A stretch of 64,000 nucleotides of DNA from Strix aluco (taxonomy: Eukaryota > Chordata > Aves > Strigiformes > Strigidae): NCBI RefSeq assembly GCF_031877795.1, contig NC_133934.1, positions 103,356,610 through 103,420,609 of the forward strand, written 5' to 3'. Each line of letters starts with the position of its first letter. The first letter of the stretch is position 1. Shown piece after piece: positions 1 to 12,201 of this stretch. A program made the translations under genes and the position numbers. The notes below the pieces were generated by a model. It saw only the letters and a program-made list of their open reading frames with translations. It did no database searches and was not told where the DNA came from.

Positions 1-539
1 CGGGGCGAGCGCGGCCCTGGGCGGCGCGGTGGCCCCGGCACCCCGGCCCGGCGGAGGGCCGTCAGCGAGGGGTTAACGGCGGCGGGAGCCGGCTGGGCAG
101 CCGGGCCGGGCCGGGGAGCCGAGACCCCCGGCCGGCCGCTACCACAACAATAGAGCGGGCGGCCCCGCTGCCGGGCGGACGGCCCCGCTGCCCCGCGGAA
201 CCCGGGCCCGGCGCGGCCCCTTCCGCGGCGGCCTAGCGCCGTCCGCCGCCAACACGCGGCTGCCGGCGGGGCGGGGGAGAGCCCGGGCCCGGCAGACGGC
301 CGTTACCGCCCGCCGCCTCCCACACGCGCAACTTTCACTTCCCCGGCGAGGGCAGGGGCACAGGGGCCATACCGCGGGGGGGTGGGGGGAGAAGGAGCCG
401 GGTCCCCTCCTTCCCCGCGACGGGAGGGGGCCACGGGCTACCCCGGCCGAGGAGGGGCAGGGATTCCCCCTGCCCGGGCGAGAGATCCGCCCTCTCCCCC
501 CACCCCCCTCGGGAGGGCACAGGCTCGGCGCCAGCCGCG

Positions 540-670
540 CCCCCCCCCCCCCCCCGGCAGGGCTCCCCGCGGCGCTGCCGGGGAATCCCCTCCCCTACCC
601 GCCCGCCCAGGTGTCAGCCGTTCGGGGGTTAAACCGCTCCCCGCCCGCCGCTGGGGGGGGGGGGGGGGGG
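540..670. repeat. C16 and G18 homopolymer pair in BAZ1A intron
   Basis: A run of 16 C (540-555) and a run of 18 G (653-670) lie about 97 bases apart on the same strand, just inside the BAZ1A intron after the 5' splice site at 711. The runs are complementary. In the BAZ1A transcript the C18 run would come first, about 40 bases after the donor, then the G16 run. Run lengths are error-prone in assemblies. Confidence 0.8.
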
Positions 671-711
671 AGGACGGACACACGGACACAGACACGGGGC
701 TTGTCTCTTAC

Positions 712-861
712 TCGTAGTCCCTGAAGATCTCGTTAGTGACCCTGCAGTAGAATACGCGCTCGTCCGGCCGAAGGTCGGCGGGGGGCTTCTCCCTCACGAA
801 GGGCTTTCGGTGCAGCAACGGCATCGCCCCGCTCCGCGCTCTCTTCCTGCCCCGGGACCCG
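712..861 (-). CDS. BAZ1A: BAZ1A (ACF1) first coding exon, partial gene
   Basis: BAZ1A/ACF1 is the large non-catalytic subunit of the nuclear ISWI chromatin-remodelling complexes ACF and CHRAC, partnering SMARCA5. The coding part runs from the ATG at 824 down to 712 and encodes 37 residues beginning MPLLHRKPFV, followed by two bases (GA) of a split Asp codon. The GTAAGA donor starts at 711. The peptide, including KPPADLRPDE and VTNEIFR, matches the recalled start of vertebrate BAZ1A almost residue for residue and leads into the DNA-binding WAC domain. A pyrimidine tract with AG at 863-862 suggests the exon begins at 861 as a second exon with 37 bases of 5' UTR. The reading frame stays open upstream, but the known family start is MPLLHRKP, so I chose 824. 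All later exons, including the PHD and bromodomain exons, are outside the window. Confidence 0.93.
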
Positions 862-1920
862 CTTCGAGGGGAGAGGAAAAAATAAAATAAAATACGGAGG
901 GGGTGAGTGCGGGCAGCGGCGCCCCCCGGCCCGGGGAGGAGGGAGCGGGCCCGGCGTGTCCCTCCCCCCGGGGGAGCCGGAGAAGGAGCGGGAGAAAGCG
1001 CCGGCGGCGGCGGCGGCGGCGCGGCGGCCTTTTGTGTGCCTGACACGCCGCTGCCTGCCTGGGACTGCGCGCGGAGCGAGCGGCGGATCCTTCCTCCCGC
1101 CTCCGCCTCCCTCTGCCTCACAATGGGGCCATGACGCCGAGCGGCGGGCGGAGGCGGCGCCCCCCGCCCCAGCCGCGCAACGTGCTCGGCTCGGGGATAC
1201 CCCGGCCGCCGCCGCCGCGCTTTGTCTTCTCCGGCTCCCCTGCCCCCGGGTCACCCCTTCCCCCGCCTCTGACCTACACACGCCGGGCCGGACACCAACT
1301 TCCACTCCCCCGCCGCCTCCGCCTCCTCCTCCCCGCCAAGCAAACACCCAGGAGGGGCAGCGCCGACCACTTCTCTCCCTCCGTCCCCTCTGCCGGGACG
1401 TTGCCTAACGGGCGTCCTCGCGCTGCCCGGCCCGGTCGCCGCCGGCTCCGCCGCTGCGGGACGGTGCGGGGGCTGCCCGCGCGCCCGCCCTGCAGCCCTC
1501 CGGCCTGCCAGAGCGAGGGGCTCCGGGGGGCTCCCTCGCCTCCTGCCCACCTGGTGCGGCCGCAGGCTGCCCTGGCTGCTCGGCCGGTGCGAAGCGCGGT
1601 GCCCCTCGCCGCGTTTCTCCCCTTTCCTCTGCCCCCCCCGGCTCCTGGGAAGTTTTTGATCTACTTCTTCAAGCCCTCAATCAGGAAGAGCTGCGGGGAG
1701 GAGCCTTCCCCTGCTCTCCCCTACATCATTATTGGCCGCTCGGTGCCTTCCAGCGTGTGTCACACAGGAAGACAGCGAGCTACATTATTAATTAATGGCT
1801 GAGAGGGCGCATCCTCCATTTTTGAATTATCAGCCGGAGATCTCCGGTGCGGGGGGTGGGCCCAGGCCGGCTGCCCGCGGGGGGGAAGGCGGCTCTTTCT
1901 GCGCGGTGCTGCCGGTTGTG

Positions 1921-1978
1921 CCGGGCCGGGCCGGGCCGGGCCGTGCGGGGCTGGGCTGGGCTGGGCTGGGCTGGGCTG
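1921..1978. repeat. GGGCC/GGGCT pentanucleotide microsatellite
   Basis: About four CCGGG units are followed, after a short interruption, by about five CTGGG units. Pentamers of this kind are common in bird GC-rich DNA. It lies in the BAZ1A CpG island. Confidence 0.85.
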
Positions 1979-2069
1979 CGGGCGGCACGGCACGGCGCGG
2001 AGGGGCGGCCGAGCCTCCTGCCACCGGCATTGCCGGCGCTTCCGAAACCGTCGCCGAGGAGCCGCCGAG

Positions 2070-2117
2070 CCCCTGAGAGACCACCGGCCCCTGGGAGACC
2101 ACCGGCCCCTGGGCGAC
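2070..2117. repeat. Two-copy 18-bp tandem duplication
   Basis: The unit GAGACCACCGGCCCCTGG occurs twice in direct succession, flanked by partial copies, at the distal edge of the BAZ1A CpG island. No function is evident. Confidence 0.75.
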
Positions 2118-3492
2118 CCCCAGCCGCTCGGCCCCGGAGCGATCCGCTGTCCTCAGTACCTGCCTGCGAGCGGGGCCGGCGGGGCTCTTCCCTGGGGCTG
2201 ACCCACCGCGGCTGCGGCGTTTGACAGCCCAATTCGGAGACGTTTCTCCCTCAGTTACAGCCCAAGAGCCAGGGAGCAGCTGCTGTCAGCACACAGGAGC
2301 ATAGATGGTAGTTTGCTGAAAGTGAGATTGTATGTGATTAAGACGAGCATAAGAGTTGTAGGCGGCCCCCTTAACATTGCCTCAATTTTCTCCAGTTCAC
2401 CGAAAATGTGACTACATGGTTTTACTAGTGTATTAATTTTTCACCATTTTCTTTTAGACTAATGCATTTACAGTGCCCTTGGTAATTAAAACTGGGGTGT
2501 TAATTTAATCGTGTTCTTAAGAGTGCTAGCCAGCTTGAAGACATAAACCCACAGAAAGTCCACATCCATTATAGTTCATCATTGCAAGGTCCAGCACTTA
2601 CATGAAAAAGCTACAGAATAACTGTAGAAACTCCACAGAACTATTGAGGTGAATAATAACTGAAGGCTGATACCTAAATAGTGTAAGTTTACAACTTAAA
2701 ATGCTGTTCCTGCAAATAAAGGTCCCGTGCTGTGCCCTGCACCTGTGCATACGTGGTTTTCTTTACCTCTGCAAGTAAAGGCAACGATCGGCACTGCTGT
2801 AGCCTGTGTGACTAAAACCTAAAAGAATGTTTACATCAAATCCACGAATTACTTTCCTTAAAAAGTGACCAGGTTTTAATCAAAAGTACTGAGAAATGTT
2901 AATGCTGGCTTCTTCTAGTTAAGTTTACAATATATGAAGCTTGAGCTACAAACCAGGTTAACTCCTGAGTCCTACCAGTTTATTTTCATTTGCCAGCTGG
3001 CTTCACTTTCAGCTTTTAATTACTTTCTAGTAAAGGGCACAAATGCAACTTGAGTTAATGCACTTGTATCTAACATCTGGTAATTTCTAGTTCGTTTTGC
3101 ATCAAAACTGTACAGTATGCCATAGTTATGACATTTAGTGTTGCCAGCTCTTATGATTACAGCGAGCTTTTGCAACACTTAGCTTTGTTTTAAGCTCTAG
3201 CTCTTCAGCAGATGTGATTAAATTGGAACCTCAGGTCCCCTTAAAAATAATTACATTTCTAAATCTCAACTTTGAGAGACAAGCTTGAATATGCGAACCC
3301 GAAAGGCTTACAAATTAGAAGGAAAATAAAAGCTTTGAGTTTTGAATTTTTGCAGATCTCATTATCTTTAAGCCAGTATCATGATGTTTGGGAACTTGGC
3401 TGATTTTTTTCATGCTTGGATTGTCAGCACAGCATTATTTTAGCACCCATGAAAAATGCATGAGTTGATAGAACTGTGACATCAAAAGCAAA

Positions 3493-3586
3493 TTCCCTTT
3501 TCCTTTTTGCTCTCTCTCGCCCTCTTTCTCTTTTCTTCTCACCTTTTCCTCCTCCTCTTGTTCTTCCCCCCTCATTATTCCCTCAG
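3493..3586 (+). repeat. Long polypyrimidine tract
   Basis: Over about 90 bases the plus strand is almost entirely C and T, with only scattered purines, and ends in CCCTCAG. It could form triplex DNA or serve as a 3' splice site, but no exon is recognisable downstream. Confidence 0.6.
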
Positions 3587-5360
3587 TGATTTTCCAGTGA
3601 GCAGATCCTCACTGAGTAGTAGGGTTGCACTGTCTTTTCATGTTCTTAGGATACAGAGGAGCAGTTCATTTAGTTTTCACCTCTGAATCCAGCTCTGTTC
3701 TTTAAAATCCATGAATCCAGGCTCTGGTTCTGCTCCCAGTAAGGTCAGCAGGAACTAGAACAATTTTTTATGGCACCAGCTAATGCCTACTAAGTGGGCG
3801 TTGAGAATTCAGTGGAAATGAATTCTGATAAATAAGAAAAAAGTTACTTTCCTTCCATGGGAATATTTATTGTATTTTTACACTGTGTTTAATTTTTGCA
3901 ATATTTTGGGTTTTTTAACACATCACTGAAAGTATAGTTTTGATTCAAGATACAAGAATGGGATTATTGATGACCTTCAGTGGGGTTGTTGATCTGGATT
4001 TTGCCACAAAGCGGCAAGAAAGAAGCTGCTTTCTTTTTAAGAGATGACTTATATACTAACAGCCATACTAAACGGAGTTCCCTAGCCAGGGAGGTGCAGT
4101 TCTCATTCACAGAACTTTAAAAATAGTTGCATTGGGAACATACAATCTTATAAAATACTTGTTCTATATGCTTACAAGGGTAGAACAATTTCCTAGGCAC
4201 AGTGTCGGTCCAGGCTTGGGGCAGCCCCCCAGCTGCTCCTTCAAAGTTCCCCACAATTTGCAAATTTTTTATTTCTTTTCACTTGCTCCCTATTTATCAC
4301 AGATTTCTTTCCTTGTCCTATCCTGTCTTTAAACCACCAAGAACTACTTTACACAAAGATACTCCAAAATATATATTCAGATATTCCAAAATACCTATTC
4401 AGCTATATCCATTACCACATAATTCCACATGTGACTATTGTTATTCTGGAACAAGTAGAGTACATGGAATTACTTTAAATTCACACCTAACTTTATACTG
4501 GAATAACTAATGTTTAGCCAAATCATATCCTCGGAACCATGCAAAAGCAAAAATTTTACTCAGTTTTACCTGTATTATTATGCAATTGGGAGAGTTTTTT
4601 CTGTAGAGTATGTTTAGCCACTTGCTTGCTTGCCTTTTTGTTTTTATTTTTTTTCCCCAAAGTTGCAACTTTGTTCTCTCAGGGTTTGGCTGAAGTCAGA
4701 AAAAATTCATTGGATTTCTTCATAAAGAACTTCCTTGGACTTTGAATGGCATGCTAGGTTCTCAACTCTAATTTTTGTAAAAAACATATGGTTGAAAAGA
4801 TAATGTGAAAAAATGCACTTATTTGTCTAAATGATGGATTGCTAGTGTGTGGTTCAGTCAAATGACATACATCAATAATCTCTACCTTTTTCTCAGTTGA
4901 CTGGAGCACGTAAAAAAGGAGAAGTATAATATATATGTGAGCATTGACTCATTTTAATTCACTGAGTAGATTTTTGGGGGATAGTATCATCCTTTTTCTT
5001 TCCAAATGCTGTTTTGAAAATCCTTCATTTCCGTACTGCAAACAAACTGTAGATCACTTTTTTAAAGCTTACAGTATCCAGCAAAACACTTTATTTATCT
5101 GATTATGCATTTTATAGCTTACTGATATAGCTTTTTTTCACCTTTTGCCCTTTCTCCACCACCTTGCTGAGCCAATTTACTCTTTTGATCACGTATCTTT
5201 ATTTAGACTTTAAACTATGTGAGCAAAGACAATGTGCTGGTTTTATCAATCCACTCCAGCTGTGGGTAACAGTAACATTTGGTCTATTGTCTTTTACTGG
5301 CTGTAAAGCGCTATGCTCAGTTTTTAATAACATACTCACTTATAAATAACATACCTCAGT

Positions 5361-5378
5361 AAAAAAAAAAAAAAAAAA
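5361..5378 (+). repeat. Poly(A) run
   Basis: Eighteen consecutive A. No retrogene body is recognisable on its 5' side. Confidence 0.8.
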
Positions 5379-8300
5379 GGAAGAGATACGCAGATGATTT
5401 TTCACAACACATTTCATTTTTCTTTCATTCTAGCTCAGTTGTATTTCAACATGCTTTTAAAGCAGTTCTGTAATCACAAGGTTAGGAGGTTCCTTATTCT
5501 GCAATTGCTGGATGCATTCAACACTTGTTGCTTTCATGTGAGTCACAAATAAAGGTAAAGAATCAATCCCTGTGGTCAGTGAATTTTTGGTATAGTCACA
5601 TTTTCTGGTAGTTTCTTAACAGTCATTCCACAGTTGCAAATACAGGCACAATTTTTGGGTCTGTTGCTATCATGGAGGGCAGTAAGTCATGGCCGGAGTC
5701 TGCTCTGCCTATTGCTAAGGTTAATTAACACCCAACAGAGCAAGGCCCATCCCTCAGCAAAGCCCTTGGGGAGCACTGAGATGTTTCTTATATCATCAGA
5801 GTCATTCCACAGAAAGGCATTCCATCTTCATTTTTTTTCACAGTTTAATAGTATTTAGACATACAGTTTTCACTGCTTTTAACGGACATTGCATCTTTAA
5901 TTTCCATGCAGCTCCAGAAATTAAGAGATATGTTCCTTTAAAGTTCACTTTAATCATATCCTATTTTTTCCCTCTCAGAAAAGGCTCTTAAAGGTATTTA
6001 AGCTGATAACCTTATACAAGTGGGAACTCTGACCTCATCTACTTTGCAGCAATGACCATGTATGATTGGCCTCTAACCTGATTACAAAACGATAAAATGA
6101 TGTTGTGAAACCACTATTCATTTCCTAATAGTGTCTCTGAAACCAGCTTAAATTCTGAGAGGATTGGTACTGCATTTTCTTTCTTACAGTTGTAGTGCAC
6201 AGGATACAGAATATTGACACTACTGTAATTTTCTGACACTAAAATACACTGAATTTCTCATTGCTAACCAGTATTTAGAATGAGTGGTGACTGATGAATG
6301 ATTTTGAATGAAAGATGGGTGAATTTACTATCTTTTGCTACATGTGCACATTGTCACTACTCGAGTGATGTATGGCATTTTACAATAGATTTAAATATCC
6401 TGCATCAGCCTGCTTGAAACCCGGATCTGAATTGATAAGGTATTCTTCATGCAGTCAAATTTAAGACTGAGAACTTTCAAACTGCATATTACTAGGTACC
6501 ATTTACTAAGTTTGCATTCATCTTATTTGAATTACTTATATTGAACACCTCTGTCCAGTTGATGAGCAGAACCAACAATTTCAAGGATGTTACTTTATGA
6601 TTTTGTTATATGACTATACAGTCCTAACTTTTTTCAGTAATACTGAGATTAGACAAACCTCCTTGCATATTGAAAGAGATCCCAGGCAGTGCAGTTTCTG
6701 TTGAGGAGCACATGAAGAGAAGTTGGTTCAGTAGCTGATCTGGGTTACTTAGTCATTGATTACAGTGATGAGCCAATCTGAAACATATAATTCTGCTCAA
6801 ATACAGACTATGTTGGATTTTCATAGAGTCATTCATTCCACAAATGCAATGGCTCACGACTGTGACTAGTATTCTGCCTTATTTATCCATTTAATATGAG
6901 CCTCCTTTGGCCCCCACCTAATTTTCTGCTGTCCTGCTACTCATCTCTCGTAGAGGGCTTTAGGAAGGATAAGGCAAAGAGATGAACTGCGTAGGCACTA
7001 TTCCAATGGTAGATGCCAAATAAGAGCAGAACTGAAGAAGCCAGTAGCTGGCTCGATGGGGACTCTGGGTGTCTCCCCACTTAACAACACACGGGCGAGT
7101 CATGGTGTGTGCAGGTGGAACAGCCCCATCACGATGCTCCTGCACATGCTTAGACTCTGGCCACCACTGCAGCCCAGGTAGACAAGGGCTGGAGTAAAGC
7201 GGTAGCATGCTCTGGGTACAAAATAAGCCGCAGTTTTGATTTCATGCTTTTGCAGGACACTGCTTTTTCATAACTGCTTGTATTAACAGGGTGCTGGCAG
7301 AGTGATCCAAGCCTGGTGTGCTGCATCCTAAAGCTGGAGGGGAGCCCACCATACTATGTCATGGCCGCAGAATATGTTCCTTAGCGGAACACTATGCTCA
7401 AGGGAGATCCTCCGAAAGGAGAGGTCCTGCAGCACAGCCTACACAATCATTCTCCCTCCTCCCACAGATCCAGGGACAAGCATGTATTAGGTGGACACTG
7501 CTGTCCCACAATGCGTATGTTGGGGCCTGACACCCAAGAGAAAGTGAGATACTGACAGAATTTCTACATTTCATAAAAGCCAGGCACTCATAAATGTGTT
7601 TGGTATATATGAAGCATGCATGTAGAGCAGAACTAAAGGAAAAACCACTTAAAAGGTGGTAAATCCAGTGTGTGCTTTGGTCTTGCTGGCTTTGGAATAC
7701 TTAGGACAGCTGGAAAGTTAGTAGGATTGTTACTGTACAGTTGCCAAGCATTCAAAGCAAGGAAGAAAATGTAAACCTTTTGGTACTGATACCAATTTAG
7801 CACAACAATTGATAGAATGAAATTGTTAAAGATTCAGTAACTTGTGAATTGAGAACTGAAAATTATTTCAGTTGTCATTTCCAGTCATCCAAGAAGTTCC
7901 TAAACAAAAAGCAAAGGCTAGACTTTACAATCCTAAGACCGCCTTCACACATGGAAGTCATAGTACCTGAGTTCTCATTCAGTACAACCCCACAGCGTGG
8001 ACGTAGATATAATGTTGTAAAAAATGCTTATATCCACATAGTTTATTGTTCTCTAGGAACACTTTCTAGTGATGCAATTTATTGTTATGCATCTCTAAAT
8101 GTACCCATGTTTAAGGTTGAATTGGTACAAATATCTCAGGCTAAATGTTTGCACCCTACTTATCTTAATTACAGAATGTCATAAAAAATTGTATGTAAAT
8201 CCAGGTTTACAGAGACAGTAACACTTAAAACAGCATACTGACCATCCCATTGTCCCCCAGGAATCAGAAAGTTACTTTTAACTGCAAGCCTCCTTTAGGG

Positions 8301-9429
8301 CAAAAAAAAGGCCACCTATAGCTCTGCCTAGTCCCTAGTGGATGCAATGGGTTAGACCCCTCCTTTAAAAAAACCTTTCAGTTACACGCAGTACCACTGA
8401 CTCATCTGAGGTCCAGTGACAAAAATGCAGCTAATAATGAGAAAAAGGAGAAAGTGTGCAAGACAGTTCTTTTATACCTTATCTCAGTAAGTACCCCCAC
8501 TAAAGTAGTACCAAGGAGAAAGGTTTAAAAGGTCAGATCAGGTTTAAAAATGCCCATACCTTCCCATCACTGCCCTGAACTACCTTGATTTTTGTTTTCT
8601 TATGTCTGCGAGTGGGTGTGTTGTGCCTCTGTGACAAAATTAAAGTTCAGGGAGAGAATTTCCTGCTTCGTAGATAGGTTTTTAACCATATAGGCACACA
8701 CATGACCTCAATTCTCCATTTCTTGCCTGTTGTGCAACTGAGAGTTTAGCAGCAAAAGGAGTTACAACCTCAGCACTATCTAATATGTGTGCATATTGCA
8801 TGCGCACATGCTTGGATAAAAATGTTTAACAGCTGACATAAGTTGAAATAAAACACTTCCCCCCCCATCCAAATAATACTTCATTCACACAGTCTGAAGG
8901 AATCTCCTGGCAGAAGTACCATTTGTCATAAAAATCAGGAGGAGGAAAGGGAAAGGTATGCCAGGAAACAGAGCTCGGCTCTGTACCGATGGCTGGATTC
9001 TCGATGAGTTCCACAACAGCCTGTGACTACAGCCCATCTCTGAGGCCAACACATACGAATTCTTCTTAATGTTCACATAAAACCTGGTTACAAAAAGCTG
9101 TGACTTTCCAAACAACTTTGCAGAAGCAAATAGAAGCAGAGCTCTTCTGGCTGGCAAAGCTCGGTCCCACTGTGTTAATAAGTGAATGCTGCCAGAGAAG
9201 TTTTCTCCACTGCTGTCAATTTGTATCTCAGCGTTAGGCCGATGCTGCCACCCCGGCGGGCACCAGCTCTGCAGGCTGGCCTGTCAGTGGGACTTGGACA
9301 GAGTTCGGCGGTAACTGTGGGATCTGGAAGAAAAACACTTTCAGGAATTACATGTTTTCTGATGAGTGTGGAGGAGGCTGGAGCTGCTTCTACACCAGCC
9401 GGTTTTTAACAGCTGGGGCAGCATGCAGC

Positions 9430-10200
9430 GGAGGGAGCTTCCACGTGCAGCTCATGGCTTCCCTGAGGAAGCGCTGGCCGTCTGGCTGTTTTCGTGCCCC
9501 CTCACGCCTGCCTAAACCATGAGCGGTTTGGCCTTGGTGCGGGACGGGGACGCCCATCCACCAAGAGTCCCTCGAGCTGCCAGCGCGGTGCGCGTCTGTG
9601 CGGTGGGCAGCGGGGAGGAGGCCAGGCTGGCAGGGCAGGCCGCTGCCCGAGGCTCTTCGCCCCCCGCACTACTGCCCTGCCAGCTGCCCGGCCGCGGGCC
9701 CTGCGAGTCCGCGGCGGGGCCCTGCGACCCGGGGCCGGGCCTGGAGCCGGGGCCGGGGCGCACAGCGCGGGCAGGCGGCCCGGCCGGGGCGCCCCCTGGC
9801 GGGGCGGTGGGCGGTGGGCGCCGCCGCCCGCGCTGGGGGTCCCCGCGTGGGCAGGGTCACCCCGACGGCCCCTCACTGGGGGCGGCCCCGTGGCGGGCGG
9901 AGCCTCCGCGGCCTCGCCGGTAGCTGGGACGGCTGGCTGGTTAAAGCGTAACCGCAGCAGGCCGAGGAGGCGAGCGTCGGCGGGAGGGGACGGGTCTAGG
10001 GAAAGCCCTCGCCGTTCGTCCGACCCGTCTGCCAGGGGGTGCGCGGGAGGCTGAAGGTCGCCGCGCCCCAGGCGGGCCGCCCCAGGAGGAAGGCTCCGGG
10101 ATGCGGCTGCCGGGGAAGGGCCGCGCAGTCCATCGCCGCGACCTCCTCCACGCGTCCAGCGGCTGTCTCCAGATGGCGGGTTAGAAGCTGGGGCAAGCGC
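9430..10200. promoter_or_regulatory. Orphan CpG island in the intergenic region
   Basis: This is an isolated GC- and CpG-dense segment about 7 kb beyond the BAZ1A island, with AT-rich DNA on both sides. Several long overlapping frames exist on both strands, but their Pro/Arg/Gly/Ala-rich products are typical of GC-rich noise, and none shows a domain I recognise. It could be the promoter of an unannotated non-coding RNA, an alternative upstream BAZ1A promoter, or a CTCF-bound element. No splice structure could be assigned with confidence. Confidence 0.65.
9789..9802 (-). promoter_or_regulatory. Candidate CTCF binding site
   Basis: The minus strand reads CCGCCAGGGGGCGC, which differs at one position from the common CTCF core CCACCAGGGGGCGC. 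It sits in the middle of the orphan CpG island, which makes an insulator or loop-anchor role plausible. Occupancy is inferred from the motif only. Confidence 0.5.
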
Positions 10201-12183
10201 CGGGGCTGGTGCTGGCCCCAGCACAACAGTCATGCACTGACAGCCCACGGGAGGCCACGGCCCTGTCCACCTTTTAGGCCTTTGCCGAATTTGGGTAGGA
10301 AGTGTCTTTTGGCTCCAAGCCACGTGAAAGCTTTGAAGCATGTGGCTTACAGGCACTGGGTTTGGGCTCCCCTTTAGTCAGCGGTGAAGAAGCGGCACTG
10401 GGTTCGGTGCTGTAAGCTGCGCTGTGCCTCATACACCAGCCAGATCACGTCCAGTGCTCGGCATCGGTGCACGGTGTGTATAAAACCTCTCAGAAGTTAA
10501 GAGGTCCTTCTGCTGAGAGTCATAAAACGTAATCAGTTCCAGTGGGGGTCAAACAACAAAATGCTGCTGGGAATACTTTGGACTTTTTCTTCAGTTAAAA
10601 CAATTAATCTATGTAACTAGTCTTTCATATTTCCATGGTGTGTAGACCTTACGCATGTGACCATCCTGTTTTGTAAAATTAAGTCTGTCCCTTCTGTCCC
10701 TTTATTATTCATAAGGACTTAGGGAAGGATAAAAGCCTCTGTAAATTGTTACACTTTGGCATTAGGGAATGCAGGAGGGAACTTCCCTGACTCCTCCTTT
10801 TTTTTACAGTCTACTCCTAAATCCTACTCTTAGATGTATCATGAGCTTTGCATGCAGACCAGACCATGAACTAGTTTAACTAGAGTTATTTTGCATCAGT
10901 TTAGCTGCCGTGTTGTGAACTGTCAGGTGGACATACTGAGAAACAAGGTATAAACCTTAACGGTCTGAAAGGTACTTAGTTAAGTAGGTGTAAAAAATAC
11001 TCTAGATGAGCCAGTGCAAGCTTTGTGCATAGACTAGTTTTAGCATCATTGGGAGTGAAGTTCCTTTTGTCTGGAGTTTTCCTGTGTAGGAACTCTGCTT
11101 AATCCAGTATTAGATGACTGATGAAGTATATGTTTGTCCCACTAAAGGGGGATTTGCCTTGAAGTATCTGAAATAACCTGACATAGCATGCTTTCCTCCT
11201 ATAGCAGTATAAAGCTAAAAGTCCAGCCCTATTATCTGACTTACACACTGTTTTCTTTACACTTAAATGTAATTTATTAATTATTTTGACAGTCAATAGC
11301 CATGTATTTCAGGACATAAGCATTTTCCCCTATACACATCTGTTCTAAAGCCTTTGCAAAAGGTCTGTGAGAGGAAAAGCTCATTAGTGTGGTTGAACTT
11401 CTAAAGAAATTAAAGATAGAGTGAGCAGTAAGACGAAAAAGTATCCAGAAGAAGGGAATGTTACCCCTGTAAGTTCCACATACTAAAATTACTCTTTCAT
11501 TCATTATGAAACCTGATTATTTTTTCCTAATAAAAATAATATAGATGAATATGATCTGCAATTTTTCTGAAGGAGTAAGTGAATACACAGACACACAAAC
11601 CCCTCTTGGGCAGGATCTTTAAAGATTCAGCAGTGTTCAGCGTGTCAAAACACTTGAGCAGCTGTAAGATCAGAACCCAAAGGCCTACAAGCAAGGATGC
11701 AGCACCTGGGAGGGCGATTAAGGTAAAGTGAAAAATGCTGCTTACATGGGTCCTATTGTAGTTGCTGTTTAAATAATCCTATCTGAACTTAACCATTGTG
11801 CTAAAAAAATAATGAAGTCTTGCAGGTTACTTGCACTTATGCAACTTGAAAACAAAATCTATCAGTTGAGCCAGGTCCTTGGCTCTGCTCCAGTAGTTCA
11901 AAACAGGTCTAGAGCCAGCTTAACTGCCCCAGCCATAACTATTTTCACTTCTCCAGGAACAGGTCTGAAGGGCATAGACCAACTGAGACAGCCTACACTT
12001 CCCCACCTCTGAATTCTAACTCCCAGAACACATGCAAAGAAACCAATGGCATGGGCAGCATGTACCCGCTCTGCAGTGCTTCTCTGCCCTGGGAGCGCTC
12101 CCCTGGGCTGGGAGCAGCTGATTAATTCTTTAAACAACAAAACAAACCCCAAGATAGTTAAACAAAATGTTCACTGTACTTCC

Positions 12184-12201
12184 TTTTTTTTTTTTTTTTT
12201 T
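12184..12201 (+). repeat. Poly(T) run
   Basis: Eighteen consecutive T within a longer pyrimidine-rich stretch. No associated retroposed gene body was recognised. Confidence 0.8.

Larger units (their letters stand above)
1..2230. promoter_or_regulatory. BAZ1A: CpG island covering the BAZ1A 5' end and promoter
   Basis: The stretch is extremely GC- and CpG-rich and changes sharply to AT-rich DNA after about 2230. It contains the first coding exon of BAZ1A on the minus strand, so the promoter should lie at higher coordinates within the island. On the minus strand an AAAATGGAGGATG sequence at about 1811-1823 resembles a YY1 site, and an ATTGG box (CCAAT in reverse) lies near 1731. Possible minus-strand 5' splice donors that could end a non-coding exon 1 are at about 2156 (GCAG|GTACTG) and 1547 (CCAG|GTGGGC). 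The transcription start cannot be fixed from sequence. Positions 1-711 are BAZ1A intron, still inside the island. Confidence 0.75.
2231..9430. other. Intergenic DNA upstream of BAZ1A, no gene recognised
   Basis: This is AT-rich sequence with only short unconvincing open frames. A long pyrimidine-rich tract lies at 3493-3586 and an 18-base poly(A) run at 5361-5378. I see no exon with a recognisable product and no clear young transposon. Confidence 0.6.

Noticed and set aside
733-2232. Open frames of 90-223 codons in the BAZ1A CpG island
   Set aside because: Low-complexity translations, different from the recognised BAZ1A frame, with no family resemblance.
9494-10377. Several long overlapping open frames in the orphan CpG island, up to 284 codons
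   Set aside because: Frames overlap on both strands with similar composition and no domain or splice structure, as expected of GC-rich noise.
5361-12201. Poly(A) and poly(T) runs as tails of retroposed genes
   Set aside because: No adjacent reading frame or target-site duplication was recognisable, so they are treated as simple repeats.
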